The notes under the pieces were generated by a model. It searched no databases. It was given only the letters and a program-made list of their open reading frames with translations, and was not told where the DNA came from. From an uncultured Lachnospiraceae bacterium (GTDB lineage: Bacteria; Bacillota; Clostridia; Lachnospirales; Lachnospiraceae): 5,990 nucleotides of DNA. The position numbers and the translations under genes were made by a program. The stretch is taken from positions 1 through 5,990 of the forward strand of contig USJG01000140.1 of assembly GCA_900554925.1 (NCBI GenBank), in the 5' to 3' direction. This document shows, in pieces, positions 1 through 5,971 of this stretch (the stretch's first letter is position 1; every line of letters starts with the position of its first letter).

Positions 1-795
1 AGCTTAAGGCCCGGGAAGGCGCTGGCAGCAGCTCCCTGCTTTGGAGAGTATGAAAGGGCCCTGTGTGCGTCAGGCGGAAAAATGATTTATTATCCCTTAA
101 AGGAAGAAAATGATTTCAGAATGGATGAGAAATTTTTATCAGCCATTACCGGAGAGATGGGTCTGGTATTTTTGTGTAATCCGGGAAATCCAACAGGAAT
201 GCTGATTGACCAGGAGCTTTTAATGGAGACTGCTCTTAAATGTGAACAGAAAAATATCTGGCTGTGCGTGGATGAATGCTTTCTTCCCTTTCTTGAGAAA
301 GAACGTGAACTTACAATGCTTGGAAAACTGGAGCAGTTTCCCCATCTGATCGTACTGCGGGCATTTACGAAGATTTACGGGATGCCGGGGCTCAGGCTGG
401 GATATGCCTGTTCCGGCAATCTAAAGCTGCTTGAGAAGATGAAAAACGCCATGCAGCCATGGAATACCTCTATTCCTGCGCAGATGGCCGGACTGGCAGC
501 AATCAGTGATGATGAGAAGTACCTGGAAGAAACCAGAAGGCTGATTTACAGGGAAAGGGAATATCTGACAGGAGAACTTTCAAAAGAACTGGCAGAAAAG
601 GTATATGCTTCCCAGGCAAACTTCCTTCTTTTTAAGAGCAGGAAGGATTTACAAAGGCTTCTTTTGAAAGAAAAAATTTTAATCAGGGATTGCAGCAACT
701 TTGAAAATCTGTCAGAGGGGTTTTTCAGAATTGGAGTACGAACTCATCAGGAAAATCAGGAACTGCTCCGAAGATGGAAGAGGGCATTAGGATAA
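1..795 (+). CDS. cobD: Threonine-phosphate decarboxylase, CobD-like PLP aminotransferase fold (5' end outside window)
   Basis: This is a class I/II aminotransferase-fold PLP enzyme, probably L-threonine-O-3-phosphate decarboxylase, which makes (R)-1-amino-2-propanol phosphate for the cobalamin nucleotide loop. The frame is open from base 1 with no stop, so the gene begins upstream; 264 codons are present, and about 90-100 N-terminal residues are missing compared with the usual ~360. The first in-frame ATG, at 82, is internal. Visible motifs are NPGNPTG (178-198), the aspartate of DECF that contacts the PLP ring nitrogen (D at 271), the PLP-binding lysine in FTKIYGMPGLRLGY (K at 370-372), and the C-terminal FRIGVR whose arginine (739) binds the substrate acid group. 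The fold is shared with histidinol-phosphate aminotransferase (HisC); the CobD assignment rests mainly on the gene lying 21 nt upstream of cobyric acid synthase in a cobalamin operon. Confidence 0.88.
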   Translation, partial: SLRPGKALAAAPCFGEYERALCASGGKMIYYPLKEENDFRMDEKFLSAITGEMGLVFLCNPGNPTGMLIDQELLMETALKCEQKNIWLCVDECFLPFLEKERELTMLGKLEQFPHLIVLRAFTKIYGMPGLRLGYACSGNLKLLEKMKNAMQPWNTSIPAQMAGLAAISDDEKYLEETRRLIYREREYLTGELSKELAEKVYASQANFLLFKSRKDLQRLLLKEKILIRDCSNFENLSEGFFRIGVRTHQENQELLRRWKRALG

Positions 796-805
796 TGCAG
801 TAGAA

Positions 806-811
806 AAGGAG
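806..811 (+). promoter_or_regulatory. Ribosome binding site of cobyric acid synthase
   Basis: AAGGAG lies 5 nt before the ATG at 817, in the 21-nt gap after the cobD stop. It fixes the start of the next gene and shows independent translation initiation inside the operon. Confidence 0.8.
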
Positions 812-816
812 TAAAA

Positions 817-2310
817 ATGGCAAAAGCTATTATGATACAGGGCACCATGTCAAATGCAGGAAAAAGCCTGATCGCAGCAGGACTTTGCAGAATATTTAAG
901 CAGGACGGATATAAGGTTGCCCCCTTTAAATCCCAGAACATGGCGCTGAATTCCTATATTACAAAAGACCGGCTTGAAATGGGAAGAGCACAGGCGGTAC
1001 AGGCACAAGCAGCAGGAACAGAGCCGGATGTAAGAATGAACCCGATTCTCTTAAAGCCAACCACAGATATGGGGTCACAGGTTATTGTAAATGGAAAACC
1101 TGTGGGAAATATGAGTGCCATGGACTATTTTCGTAAAAAGAAGGAATATATTCCTGTAATTCAGGAGGCTTACCGGCAGCTTGCCGACGAAAATGACATC
1201 ATTGTAATTGAAGGGGCAGGTAGTCCGGCAGAAATCAATTTGAAGCAGGATGATATTGTTAATATGGGTATGGCCAGGATAGCCGATGCTCCGGTGCTTT
1301 TGGCAGGCGATATTGACAGAGGCGGCGTGTTTGCCCAGTTGATCGGAACGGTAGAGCTGCTTGAGAAGGAAGAACAGGAAAGGATCAAAGGGCTGATCAT
1401 CAACAAATTCAGGGGCGATAAGGAAATCCTTCGTCCGGGCCTAACAATGCTCTATGAAAAATGCCATAAGAAGGTACTGGGGGTAGTGCCTTTTTCTGAT
1501 GTGGATATTGAGGAGGAAGATTCCCTGGCGGAGAGCCTTAATCAAAAGGAAATATCTGAAGGCATTGATATTGCGGTAATTCGCCTGCCCCGAATATCAA
1601 ATTTTACGGATTTCCAGGCATTATCCTTTTCACCCATGGTATCCCTGCGGTATGTGGACAGCGTTTCCCAGTTAAAAAAGCCGGATGTTATCATTTTGCC
1701 GGGAACCAAAAGCACCATGGAGGATTTGAAATGGCTGCGCCAGTGCGGACTTGAGGCGGCAATCAGGAGGCTGATGGAAGAAAAAACGCTGTTATTTGGT
1801 ATATGCGGCGGTTATCAGATGATGGGGGAGGAAATGAAAGACCCTGACGGTGTAGAGGGAGAAGGAACCATAAAGGGGATGGGAGTACTTCCCATAGTAA
1901 CCTGTTTTGAGAAGGAAAAGGTAAGAACCAGGGCAGAAGGAGAGATTGCAGAACTGCCCGGCATATGGCAGGGCCTTTCCGGAAAAAGGGTCAGAGGTTA
2001 TGAGATCCATATGGGAAAATCTTATTTTACAGGGGAGGAAGCCTGTGCGTTCACACGGCTAAACGGTATTTTTGAGGGCTGTTTTAAGGAAAACGCAATG
2101 GGAACTTATCTTCACGGCATTTTTGACGAGGAGGAGTTTCGGGAAGCCTTTATAGAGTTTTTGTGCCAAAGAAAGGGAATCGATTTTCAAAAAGGAAAAA
2201 CAATCTCCTATCAGGAATACAAAGAGCAGCAGTATGATAAGCTGGCGGCAATATTAAGGGAGAGCCTTGATCTGGAAGCTATTTACAAGATTCTTTGGGA
2301 GGGAGCCTGA
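817..2310 (+). CDS. cobQ: Cobyric acid synthase (CbiP/CobQ), glutamine-hydrolysing
   Basis: This cytoplasmic enzyme performs four ATP- and glutamine-dependent amidations (side chains b, d, e and g) that convert adenosylcobyrinic acid a,c-diamide to adenosylcobyric acid. The 497-residue protein has the normal family length. An N-terminal dethiobiotin-synthetase-like ATPase domain starts with the modified P-loop QGTMSNAGKS (residues 8-17), followed by the family-typical KSQNMALNSY and a stretch around NPILLKPTTDMGSQVI. A C-terminal class I (triad) glutamine amidotransferase domain carries the nucleophile Cys330 in GICGGYQMMG, a YEIHMG segment, and the catalytic His433 in GTYLHGIF. All key residues seem intact. 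The ATG at 817 has a good AAGGAG site. The gene sits 21 nt after cobD and 3 nt before the adenosyltransferase, consistent with cotranscription. The related CobB/CbiA a,c-diamide synthase is the main alternative, but the N-terminal motifs and length fit CbiP/CobQ. Confidence 0.97.
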   Translation: MAKAIMIQGTMSNAGKSLIAAGLCRIFKQDGYKVAPFKSQNMALNSYITKDRLEMGRAQAVQAQAAGTEPDVRMNPILLKPTTDMGSQVIVNGKPVGNMSAMDYFRKKKEYIPVIQEAYRQLADENDIIVIEGAGSPAEINLKQDDIVNMGMARIADAPVLLAGDIDRGGVFAQLIGTVELLEKEEQERIKGLIINKFRGDKEILRPGLTMLYEKCHKKVLGVVPFSDVDIEEEDSLAESLNQKEISEGIDIAVIRLPRISNFTDFQALSFSPMVSLRYVDSVSQLKKPDVIILPGTKSTMEDLKWLRQCGLEAAIRRLMEEKTLLFGICGGYQMMGEEMKDPDGVEGEGTIKGMGVLPIVTCFEKEKVRTRAEGEIAELPGIWQGLSGKRVRGYEIHMGKSYFTGEEACAFTRLNGIFEGCFKENAMGTYLHGIFDEEEFREAFIEFLCQRKGIDFQKGKTISYQEYKEQQYDKLAAILRESLDLEAIYKILWEGA

Positions 2311-2313
2311 TTT

Positions 2314-2853
2314 ATGATTGAAATTTACTGCGGTGACGGAAAGGGAAAGACGACAGCGGCAGCAGGCTTAGCGCTGCGTGCAGCGGGAAATGGCATACCG
2401 GTTTTGTTTCTTCAGTTTATGAAGGAGGGCAGCTCAGGAGAAATGAAGATGCTTAAAACATTGCCGGGGGTTAAAGTGGGTTATCCCGATCCTTTTTATG
2501 GATTTGCCAGTACTATGAATGAGCAGCAGAAAGAAGAAATGCGAAGGCAGTATAAGGAACTCCTTGATACAGCATTGCAGGCCCTTGAGAACCAGAAAAA
2601 TGCGGACTCAAAGCAAGGAGTCTCCCTGGTGGTAGTGCTGGATGAGGTGATTCATGCCTGTAATAAGAAGCTGCTTAAGGAAGAGGCACTTCTTAAACTG
2701 TTAGAAGAATGTCCTGACAATACAGAGGTTGTTTTGACTGGAAGAAATCCTTCCAAAAGTCTGCTTGAAAAAGCGGATTATATATCAGAGATTGAAAAAC
2801 GCAGGCATCCCTTTGACAGAGGGATTTCGGCAAGGAAAGGAATTGAACTGTGA
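2314..2853 (+). CDS. cobO: Corrinoid (cob(I)yrinic acid a,c-diamide) adenosyltransferase, BtuR/CobA/CobO family
   Basis: This enzyme transfers the 5'-deoxyadenosyl group of ATP to the reduced cobalt of corrinoids, forming the Co-C bond either in de novo synthesis or on salvaged corrinoids. The 179-residue protein is a compact family member. The P-loop GDGKGKTT (residues 7-14) lies at the extreme N-terminus, followed by an alanine-rich helix and the VLFLQFMK strand. VVVLDEVIHA (residues 106-115) is the Walker B-like strand, then VVLTGRNP (139-146), and the family-diagnostic C-terminus with HPFDRGISARKGIEL (165-179). The ATG at 2314 lies 3 nt after the cobQ stop, with a GGGAGGGAG purine run at 2298-2305 as binding site, overlapping the end of cobQ. 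Its stop overlaps the GTG start of cbiC, which suggests translational coupling. It is not a PduO- or EutT-type adenosyltransferase, since those lack this P-loop architecture. Confidence 0.96.
   Translation: MIEIYCGDGKGKTTAAAGLALRAAGNGIPVLFLQFMKEGSSGEMKMLKTLPGVKVGYPDPFYGFASTMNEQQKEEMRRQYKELLDTALQALENQKNADSKQGVSLVVVLDEVIHACNKKLLKEEALLKLLEECPDNTEVVLTGRNPSKSLLEKADYISEIEKRRHPFDRGISARKGIEL
2832..2840 (+). promoter_or_regulatory. Ribosome binding site deciding the GTG start of cbiC
   Basis: AAGGAAAGG, inside the 3' end of the adenosyltransferase gene, lies 9 nt before the GTG at 2850. The nearest ATG (2865, residue 6) has no purine-rich site at a usable distance, which favours the GTG. Confidence 0.6.
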
Positions 2854-3518
2854 AAAACGATTATATGGCAAAGCTGCAGAAGGTTCTGCCCGAAGAAATT
2901 GAAAAGAGAAGCTTTGAAATTATTACAAAGGAATTAGGAGACGCAGAGCTTGATCCCGTAAATGCACCAGTGATCAAAAGAGTAATCCATACAACTGCGG
3001 ATTTTGAATATCTTCATAATCTCTGTTTTTCCGAGAGAGCAGTGGAAAAGATGAAGGCAGCGATCCGTGAGGGAATATCTATCGTTACCGATACCCAGAT
3101 GGCAAGGTCAGGAATTAATAAAGGACAGCTTGAAAGGTATGGCGGCCAGGTATACTGCTTTATGAGTGATGAGGATGTGGCAAAAAGTGCCGGAGAAAAT
3201 GGAAGTACCAGGGCTGTTGCCAGTATGGATAAGGCAGCAAACTTATCGGAAGATGTAATTTTTGCAGTAGGAAACGCTCCTACAGCACTGGTGCGTCTTT
3301 ACGAATTGATAGAGGAGGGCAGGATTCACCCAAGGGGAATTATTGGAGTTCCGGTAGGCTTTGTCAATGTGGTGGAGGCAAAGGAATTGATCATGCAGGC
3401 AAACTGCCCCTTTATTGTAGCAAGAGGGCGCAAGGGCGGCAGTAATGTAGCGGCTGCGATCTGCAATGCGCTTTTATATGAACTCAGGGAGGAAGCTCTT
3501 CATAATGCTGGGATTTGA
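2850..3518 (+). CDS. cbiC: Precorrin-8X / cobalt-precorrin-8 methylmutase (CbiC/CobH)
   Basis: This enzyme moves the C-11 methyl group to C-12 of (cobalt-)precorrin-8, producing (hydrogeno- or cobalto-)cobyrinic acid. The 222-residue protein is of normal length and needs no cofactor in this family. Characteristic features are RSFEIITKELG near residue 20, RVIHTTADFEY with the conserved proton-transfer histidine His47, DTQMARSGIN (81-90), GNAPTAL (141-147), IIGVPVGFVNVVEAKE (164-179) and the glycine-rich RGRKGGSNVAAAICNALL (192-209). The start is GTG, overlapping the upstream TGA by 4 nt (GTGA), a common coupling arrangement; an alternative ATG at 2865 would remove only five residues. Context with cobD, cobQ and the adenosyltransferase supports the role. 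Whether the natural substrate carries cobalt (anaerobic route) cannot be read from this gene alone, though the apparent host lineage suggests it. Confidence 0.96.
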   Translation: MKNDYMAKLQKVLPEEIEKRSFEIITKELGDAELDPVNAPVIKRVIHTTADFEYLHNLCFSERAVEKMKAAIREGISIVTDTQMARSGINKGQLERYGGQVYCFMSDEDVAKSAGENGSTRAVASMDKAANLSEDVIFAVGNAPTALVRLYELIEEGRIHPRGIIGVPVGFVNVVEAKELIMQANCPFIVARGRKGGSNVAAAICNALLYELREEALHNAGI

Positions 3519-3545
3519 TATCGAAGCATCGAAATCATTGGTCAG

Positions 3546-3568
3546 TTAAACGTAGCGCTTAATTTTTT
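3546..3568 (+). terminator. Possible weak intrinsic terminator after cbiC
   Basis: TTAAACG (3546-3552) can pair with CGCTTAA (3556-3562) around a 3-nt loop TAG, with one A-C mismatch, and six T residues follow immediately (3563-3568). The stem is short and mostly A-T, so termination may be partial. Its position 28 nt after the cbiC stop and just before a candidate promoter fits an operon end. Confidence 0.35.
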
Positions 3569-3575
3569 GTACATA

Positions 3576-3605
3576 TTGACCCGGAACAGGTTTTTGGATT
3601 AAGAT
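3576..3605 (+). promoter_or_regulatory. Candidate sigma-A-type promoter of the aldo/keto reductase gene
   Basis: A -35-like TTGACC (3576-3581, 5 of 6 consensus) is followed after 18 nt by TAAGAT (3600-3605, 4 of 6). The spacer includes a T run (3591-3595). The reductase start is 37 nt downstream of the -10. The -10 is weak, so the call is tentative, but the position after a possible terminator and before a new gene supports it. Confidence 0.45.
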
Positions 3606-3628
3606 AAAATAAGTAATCTGCAAAATAG

Positions 3629-3635
3629 AAAGGAG
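3629..3635 (+). promoter_or_regulatory. Ribosome binding site of the aldo/keto reductase
   Basis: AAAGGAG is followed by 7 nt and then the ATG at 3643. This is a strong site that fixes the start. Confidence 0.8.
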
Positions 3636-3642
3636 CGTACAT

Positions 3643-4776
3643 ATGGTTTACAGAGATTTTCAGGGCATGAAGCTGTCGGGACTGGGTTTGGGAATGATGC
3701 GGCTTCCGGTAGTGGACGGTCAGGATGACCGGATCGACGAGGAAGCGGCAGGACAGATTATTGATTACGCATACCAGAACGGGATTAATTATTTTGATAC
3801 AGCATGGGGCTATCATGGAGAAAACTCCGAGCTTATAGCAGGCAGATTCCTTTCCCGGTATCCCAGGGAAAGCTACTATCTTGCTACAAAATTTCCAGGT
3901 TATGACAACTCTAACATGCCAAAGGTAAAAGAGATTTTTGAAAGGCAGCTTGAAAAGTGTCAGACCCAGTATTTTGACTTTTATCTGTTCCACAATGTGT
4001 ATGAGGGCAATATTGACGATTACTTAAACCCGGAATTCGGAATTCTGGAATATCTGCTGGAGCAGAAGAAAAATGGACGGATACGCCACCTTGGATTTTC
4101 CGCTCATGGCAGCGTGGAGGTTATCAGTCGTTTCCTTGCGGCATATGGGGAACACATGGAATTTTGCCAATTGCAGCTTAACTATATGGACTGGCATTTT
4201 CAGGCGGCACAGCAGAAGGCGGAGCTGGTAAGGCAGGCAGGACTGCCTATCTGGGTTATGGAGCCCCTTCGCGGAGGAAAGCTTGCAAAGGTGTCAGAGG
4301 AAATGGAAGCGGAATTAAAAAAGATGCGGCCGGACGAAAGCATACCTGCATGGGCGTTTCGGTTTTTGCAGTCTGTTCCGGGTGTGACGATGGTTCTTTC
4401 CGGCATGTCGAATATGGAGCAGTTAAAAGAGAATATTGAAATATGGAAAGAGGATAAGCCGCTCACAGAAACTGAGAGGGAAAAGCTTCTTAAGATGATG
4501 GATGAGGAGACGAGAAAAGGCGGGCTTCCGTGTACGGCCTGTCATTATTGCATAAGCCATTGTCCCAAAGGACTTCCCATACCGGAGCTTATTTCCTTGT
4601 ACAATGAGCATAAGATTTCGGGAGGTGGTTTTATTGCGCCGATGGCAGTAGGAAGCATGGCAGAAGAAAAACGTCCTTCAGCCTGTGTGGGCTGTAAAAG
4701 CTGTGAGATGGTCTGCCCGCAGCAGATTAAAATATCGGAAATGATGAGCGAATTTTCTTCCATGCTTGGAATGTAA
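3643..4776 (+). CDS. Aldo/keto reductase with C-terminal 2x[4Fe-4S] ferredoxin-like domain
   Basis: This predicted cytoplasmic oxidoreductase has an aldo/keto reductase TIM barrel (about residues 1-285) fused to a bacterial ferredoxin-like tail. The catalytic tetrad is visible: Asp52 and Tyr57 in FDTAWGYHG, Lys83 in ATKFP and His117 in YLFHNV. GRIRHLGFSAHG (145-156) and MEPLRGGKLA (206-215) are typical barrel segments, the latter in the region that usually contacts NADP(H). The tail has two complete cluster motifs: Cys297, 300, 303 and 307 (C-x2-C-x2-C-x3-C-P), and Cys348, 351, 354 and 358. This architecture matches the family annotated as predicted aldo/keto reductases with ferredoxin domains, common in anaerobic Firmicutes; physiological substrates are generally unknown, and none can be named here. 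The clusters suggest electron exchange with ferredoxin or flavodoxin (inference). It is separated by 124 nt from cbiC, has its own apparent promoter, and is followed by an intrinsic terminator, so it is probably monocistronic and not a cobalamin gene. Confidence 0.93.
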   Translation: MVYRDFQGMKLSGLGLGMMRLPVVDGQDDRIDEEAAGQIIDYAYQNGINYFDTAWGYHGENSELIAGRFLSRYPRESYYLATKFPGYDNSNMPKVKEIFERQLEKCQTQYFDFYLFHNVYEGNIDDYLNPEFGILEYLLEQKKNGRIRHLGFSAHGSVEVISRFLAAYGEHMEFCQLQLNYMDWHFQAAQQKAELVRQAGLPIWVMEPLRGGKLAKVSEEMEAELKKMRPDESIPAWAFRFLQSVPGVTMVLSGMSNMEQLKENIEIWKEDKPLTETEREKLLKMMDEETRKGGLPCTACHYCISHCPKGLPIPELISLYNEHKISGGGFIAPMAVGSMAEEKRPSACVGCKSCEMVCPQQIKISEMMSEFSSMLGM

Positions 4777-4789
4777 ACAGGATTGACTT

Positions 4790-4860
4790 CGTCTATCGAA
4801 AATTAAGATACTCTAAGAACCGCCTGACCGCAAGGGAAGCGGTTCTTTTATTCGTAGACG
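4790..4860. repeat. Outer inverted repeat enclosing the terminator hairpin
   Basis: CGTCTATCGAA (4790-4800) and TTCGTAGACG (4851-4860) are complementary over 10 bp with one bulged T (4796). They symmetrically flank the 9-bp terminator stem, so the transcript could fold into a long nested hairpin. The interior arms also contain A-rich (4799-4808) and T-rich (4845-4852) sides that could pair partly. Confidence 0.6.
4815..4852 (+). terminator. Intrinsic terminator after the aldo/keto reductase
   Basis: AAGAACCGC (4815-4823) pairs perfectly with GCGGTTCTT (4839-4847) over 9 bp, with a 15-nt loop, followed by TTATT (total run TTCTTTTATT). It lies 38 nt after the stop. It sits between convergent genes. 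The opposite strand has only a looser T-rich tract (TTAATTTT, some 8 nt past the stem), so it may serve the minus-strand genes less efficiently. Confidence 0.85.
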
Positions 4861-4906
4861 GGAAAAAGCACTCCGGGCGGTATGCGGGCACATTTAATTT
4901 CTGAAG

Positions 4907-5433
4907 CTACCGGCATTCATAGATCAGTTCTACGATTCCATTATAACTCTGGGTTTTGATCAAACGCAGTTCTTGCGAAACTGCTGTTTCTCCAAAAAGG
5001 CGGATGCCTCCTCCTAAACGAACAGGAATTACAGAGATATAATACCGGTCTATCAGGTTTTCACGTATTAGCTGTCCGATAAGATCAGCCCCGCCGCAGA
5101 CCCAGATGTCTTTTCCAGTCCCTTTAATTTGTTCAGCAAATCAGCCGGACTGCTATTTGTAAAAATGATAGTTTCTGTGGAGGCGAGCTCTTTGTGTGTG
5201 AACACGTAGGTAGTAAAATCGTCATATACCCATTGGGTGGGAGATAGCTCGGTAACTACCTGATGATAGGTGTTCCATCCCATGAAAACCGTATCGATAT
5301 CTTTTACAAACTGGGAATATGTGTCGATATTTTCCGCATCATTTCCCTGTCCTCTTAGCCAGTCGACGCCTCCATTTTTGTCGGCAATATAGCCGTCAAG
5401 GCTCATTGCAATAAATAGTACAACTTTTCTCAC
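4907..5433 (-). pseudogene. DHFR/RibD-C-family reductase, disrupted by one -1 frameshift
   Basis: This gene resembles the small dihydrofolate-reductase-like proteins (RibD C-terminal domain family, YyaP/YwjB type), NAD(P)H-dependent reductases of mostly unknown substrate. The first frame, from GTG at 5433, gives an N-terminal half with MSLDGYIADKNGGVDWL (residues 10-26) and DTVFMGWNTYHQV (47-59). It then runs off the family pattern near residue 105 and stops at 5068. The next frame continues the family pattern without a stop down to TAG at 4907-4909: KDIWVCGGADLIGQL, then LIDRYYISVIPVRLGGG, IRLF, and a C-terminal IVELIYECR. Restoring one base near the GGG run (plus-strand CCC at 5120-5122) joins them as ...KLKG-TGKDIW... 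and gives about 175 residues, the usual size. The start is supported by GGAGG 7 nt upstream; it begins 2 nt after the acetyltransferase stop. Either a recent loss-of-function mutation or a sequencing error explains the break; if it is an error the gene is intact. Confidence 0.85.
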
Positions 5434-5435
5434 TT

Positions 5436-5870
5436 TTATTCCTCCACTTTTTCATTAAAGGACATTGTAAATTCCGTTTCCCCGGTATCTTCATCGGTCT
5501 GTCTGGATACAATTACAAATTTTTCTCTGAGATAGAAGTCTACTGCCTGTGTATTTTTCTCATACACGTCTAATGACAGCGTGCTGTGCGTTTGTTTTGC
5601 ATATTCTAAAAGCTGCCTGCCAATTCCGTGGCAGCGATAACTTCTGCTTACAAAAATTCCTGCAATGTATCCTTCCGTAATGCCAATAAATCCCTGTATT
5701 TTTCCCTCTGCCTCATAGACGGAAACCTCCGCCTGTTTTATCTGCTCCTGTACCGCTGAAAAATGAGAACGCCAGTATTTGCCGGGAATGAAAGGGTGCG
5801 CATCCTCATTTCCCTGTAACCATATTTGCATGACCTGCTCGGTATCTGACATTTGAAATTGCCGGATCAT
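5436..5870 (-). CDS. GNAT-family N-acetyltransferase, YiaC-like
   Basis: This is a predicted acetyl-CoA-dependent acetyltransferase of 144 residues, a normal length for a single GNAT domain. The beginning MIRQFQMSDTEQVMQIWLQGNEDAHPFI (given as two parts: MIRQFQMSDTEQVM, then QIWLQGNEDAHPFI) and the later KYWRSH, GFIGITEGYIAGIFV and VYEKNTQAVDFYLREKF resemble E. coli YiaC-type enzymes. The acetyl-CoA pyrophosphate loop is R-C-H-G-I-G (residues 79-84), followed by the RQLLEYAK helix, and Tyr113 in VDFYL is at the usual general-acid position. The acceptor (a small molecule, peptide N-terminus or lysine) cannot be told. The start at 5870 is chosen over the upstream in-frame ATG at 5918 because GGAGG lies 8 nt before it, family proteins begin with MIR, and a promoter overlaps the would-be extension. 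It is the first gene of a pair with the DHFR-like gene, 2 nt apart. Confidence 0.92.
   Translation of the reverse strand: MIRQFQMSDTEQVMQIWLQGNEDAHPFIPGKYWRSHFSAVQEQIKQAEVSVYEAEGKIQGFIGITEGYIAGIFVSRSYRCHGIGRQLLEYAKQTHSTLSLDVYEKNTQAVDFYLREKFVIVSRQTDEDTGETEFTMSFNEKVEE
5441..5445 (-). promoter_or_regulatory. Ribosome binding site deciding the GTG start of the DHFR-like gene
   Basis: GGAGG on the minus strand, within the last codons of the acetyltransferase gene, is 7 nt from the GTG at 5433. It supports GTG over the internal ATG at residue 10, which would cut into the conserved first strand (VVLFIAMSLDGYIA). Confidence 0.75.
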
Positions 5871-5878
5871 CCTTCCTG

Positions 5879-5883
5879 CCTCC
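5879..5883 (-). promoter_or_regulatory. Ribosome binding site deciding the acetyltransferase start
   Basis: Minus-strand GGAGG is followed by an 8-nt spacer (CAGGAAGG) and the ATG at 5870. The alternative ATG at 5918 has no such site upstream. Confidence 0.8.
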
Positions 5884-5897
5884 AGTGTTTTGCGTTT

Positions 5898-5925
5898 ATT
5901 GTAGCTGATTTCCTGCATAAGTCAA
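5898..5925 (-). promoter_or_regulatory. Sigma-A-type promoter of the acetyltransferase/DHFR-like pair
   Basis: On the minus strand TTGACT (5925-5920, 5 of 6) and TACAAT (5903-5898, 5 of 6) are separated by 16 nt. Transcription would begin about 5890, giving a leader of roughly 20 nt with a good ribosome binding site before the ATG at 5870. Confidence 0.75.
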
Positions 5926-5941
5926 TAGATTTTTCATTATG

Positions 5942-5971
5942 GTGGCAAAGCTAAGACAATTTTGTTATAAT
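5942..5971 (+). promoter_or_regulatory. Divergent promoter facing the right edge
   Basis: A perfect extended -10 (TGTTATAAT, hexamer TATAAT at 5966-5971) is preceded at 18 nt by a poor -35-like GTGGCA (5942-5947, 4 of 6). It points away from the acetyltransferase, presumably to a gene beyond the window. The region is AT-rich, so chance matches are possible. Confidence 0.5.

Noticed and set aside
82..795. CobD start at ATG 82
   Set aside because: The same frame is open to base 1 and its translation continues the fold, so this ATG is internal.
1170..1406. Minus-strand open frame inside cobyric acid synthase
   Set aside because: Serine/isoleucine-rich translation lies antisense to a well-conserved gene, with no family resemblance; the same holds for 1792-2010 and 756-941.
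3512..3536. Imperfect hairpin GATTTGAT / ATCGAAATC over the cbiC stop codon
   Set aside because: It is AT-rich with a bulge, and no T run follows, so it does not qualify as a terminator; the ATCGAA direct repeat within it is too short to mean anything.
3519..3642. Possible cobalamin riboswitch
   Set aside because: The spacer is only 124 nt, has no recognisable B12-box-like sequence or multi-helix fold, and lies downstream of the cobalamin genes.
3559..3993. Minus-strand open frame of 144 codons over the start of the aldo/keto reductase
   Set aside because: It is antisense to conserved catalytic motifs and has no recognisable domain; the shorter antisense frames at 4200-4466, 4423-4611 and 4545-4763 are rejected for the same reason.
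4031..4048. Tandem GGAATTC repeat (CGGAATTCGGAATTC)
   Set aside because: It encodes an ordinary stretch of the reductase (PEFGILEY) and is too short to be a repeat element.
4861..4906. Possible minus-strand terminator after the DHFR-like gene (GC-rich stretch with T5 on the minus strand)
   Set aside because: The GC-rich part does not form a clean stem adjoining the T run; the shared hairpin at 4815-4847 is the better candidate.
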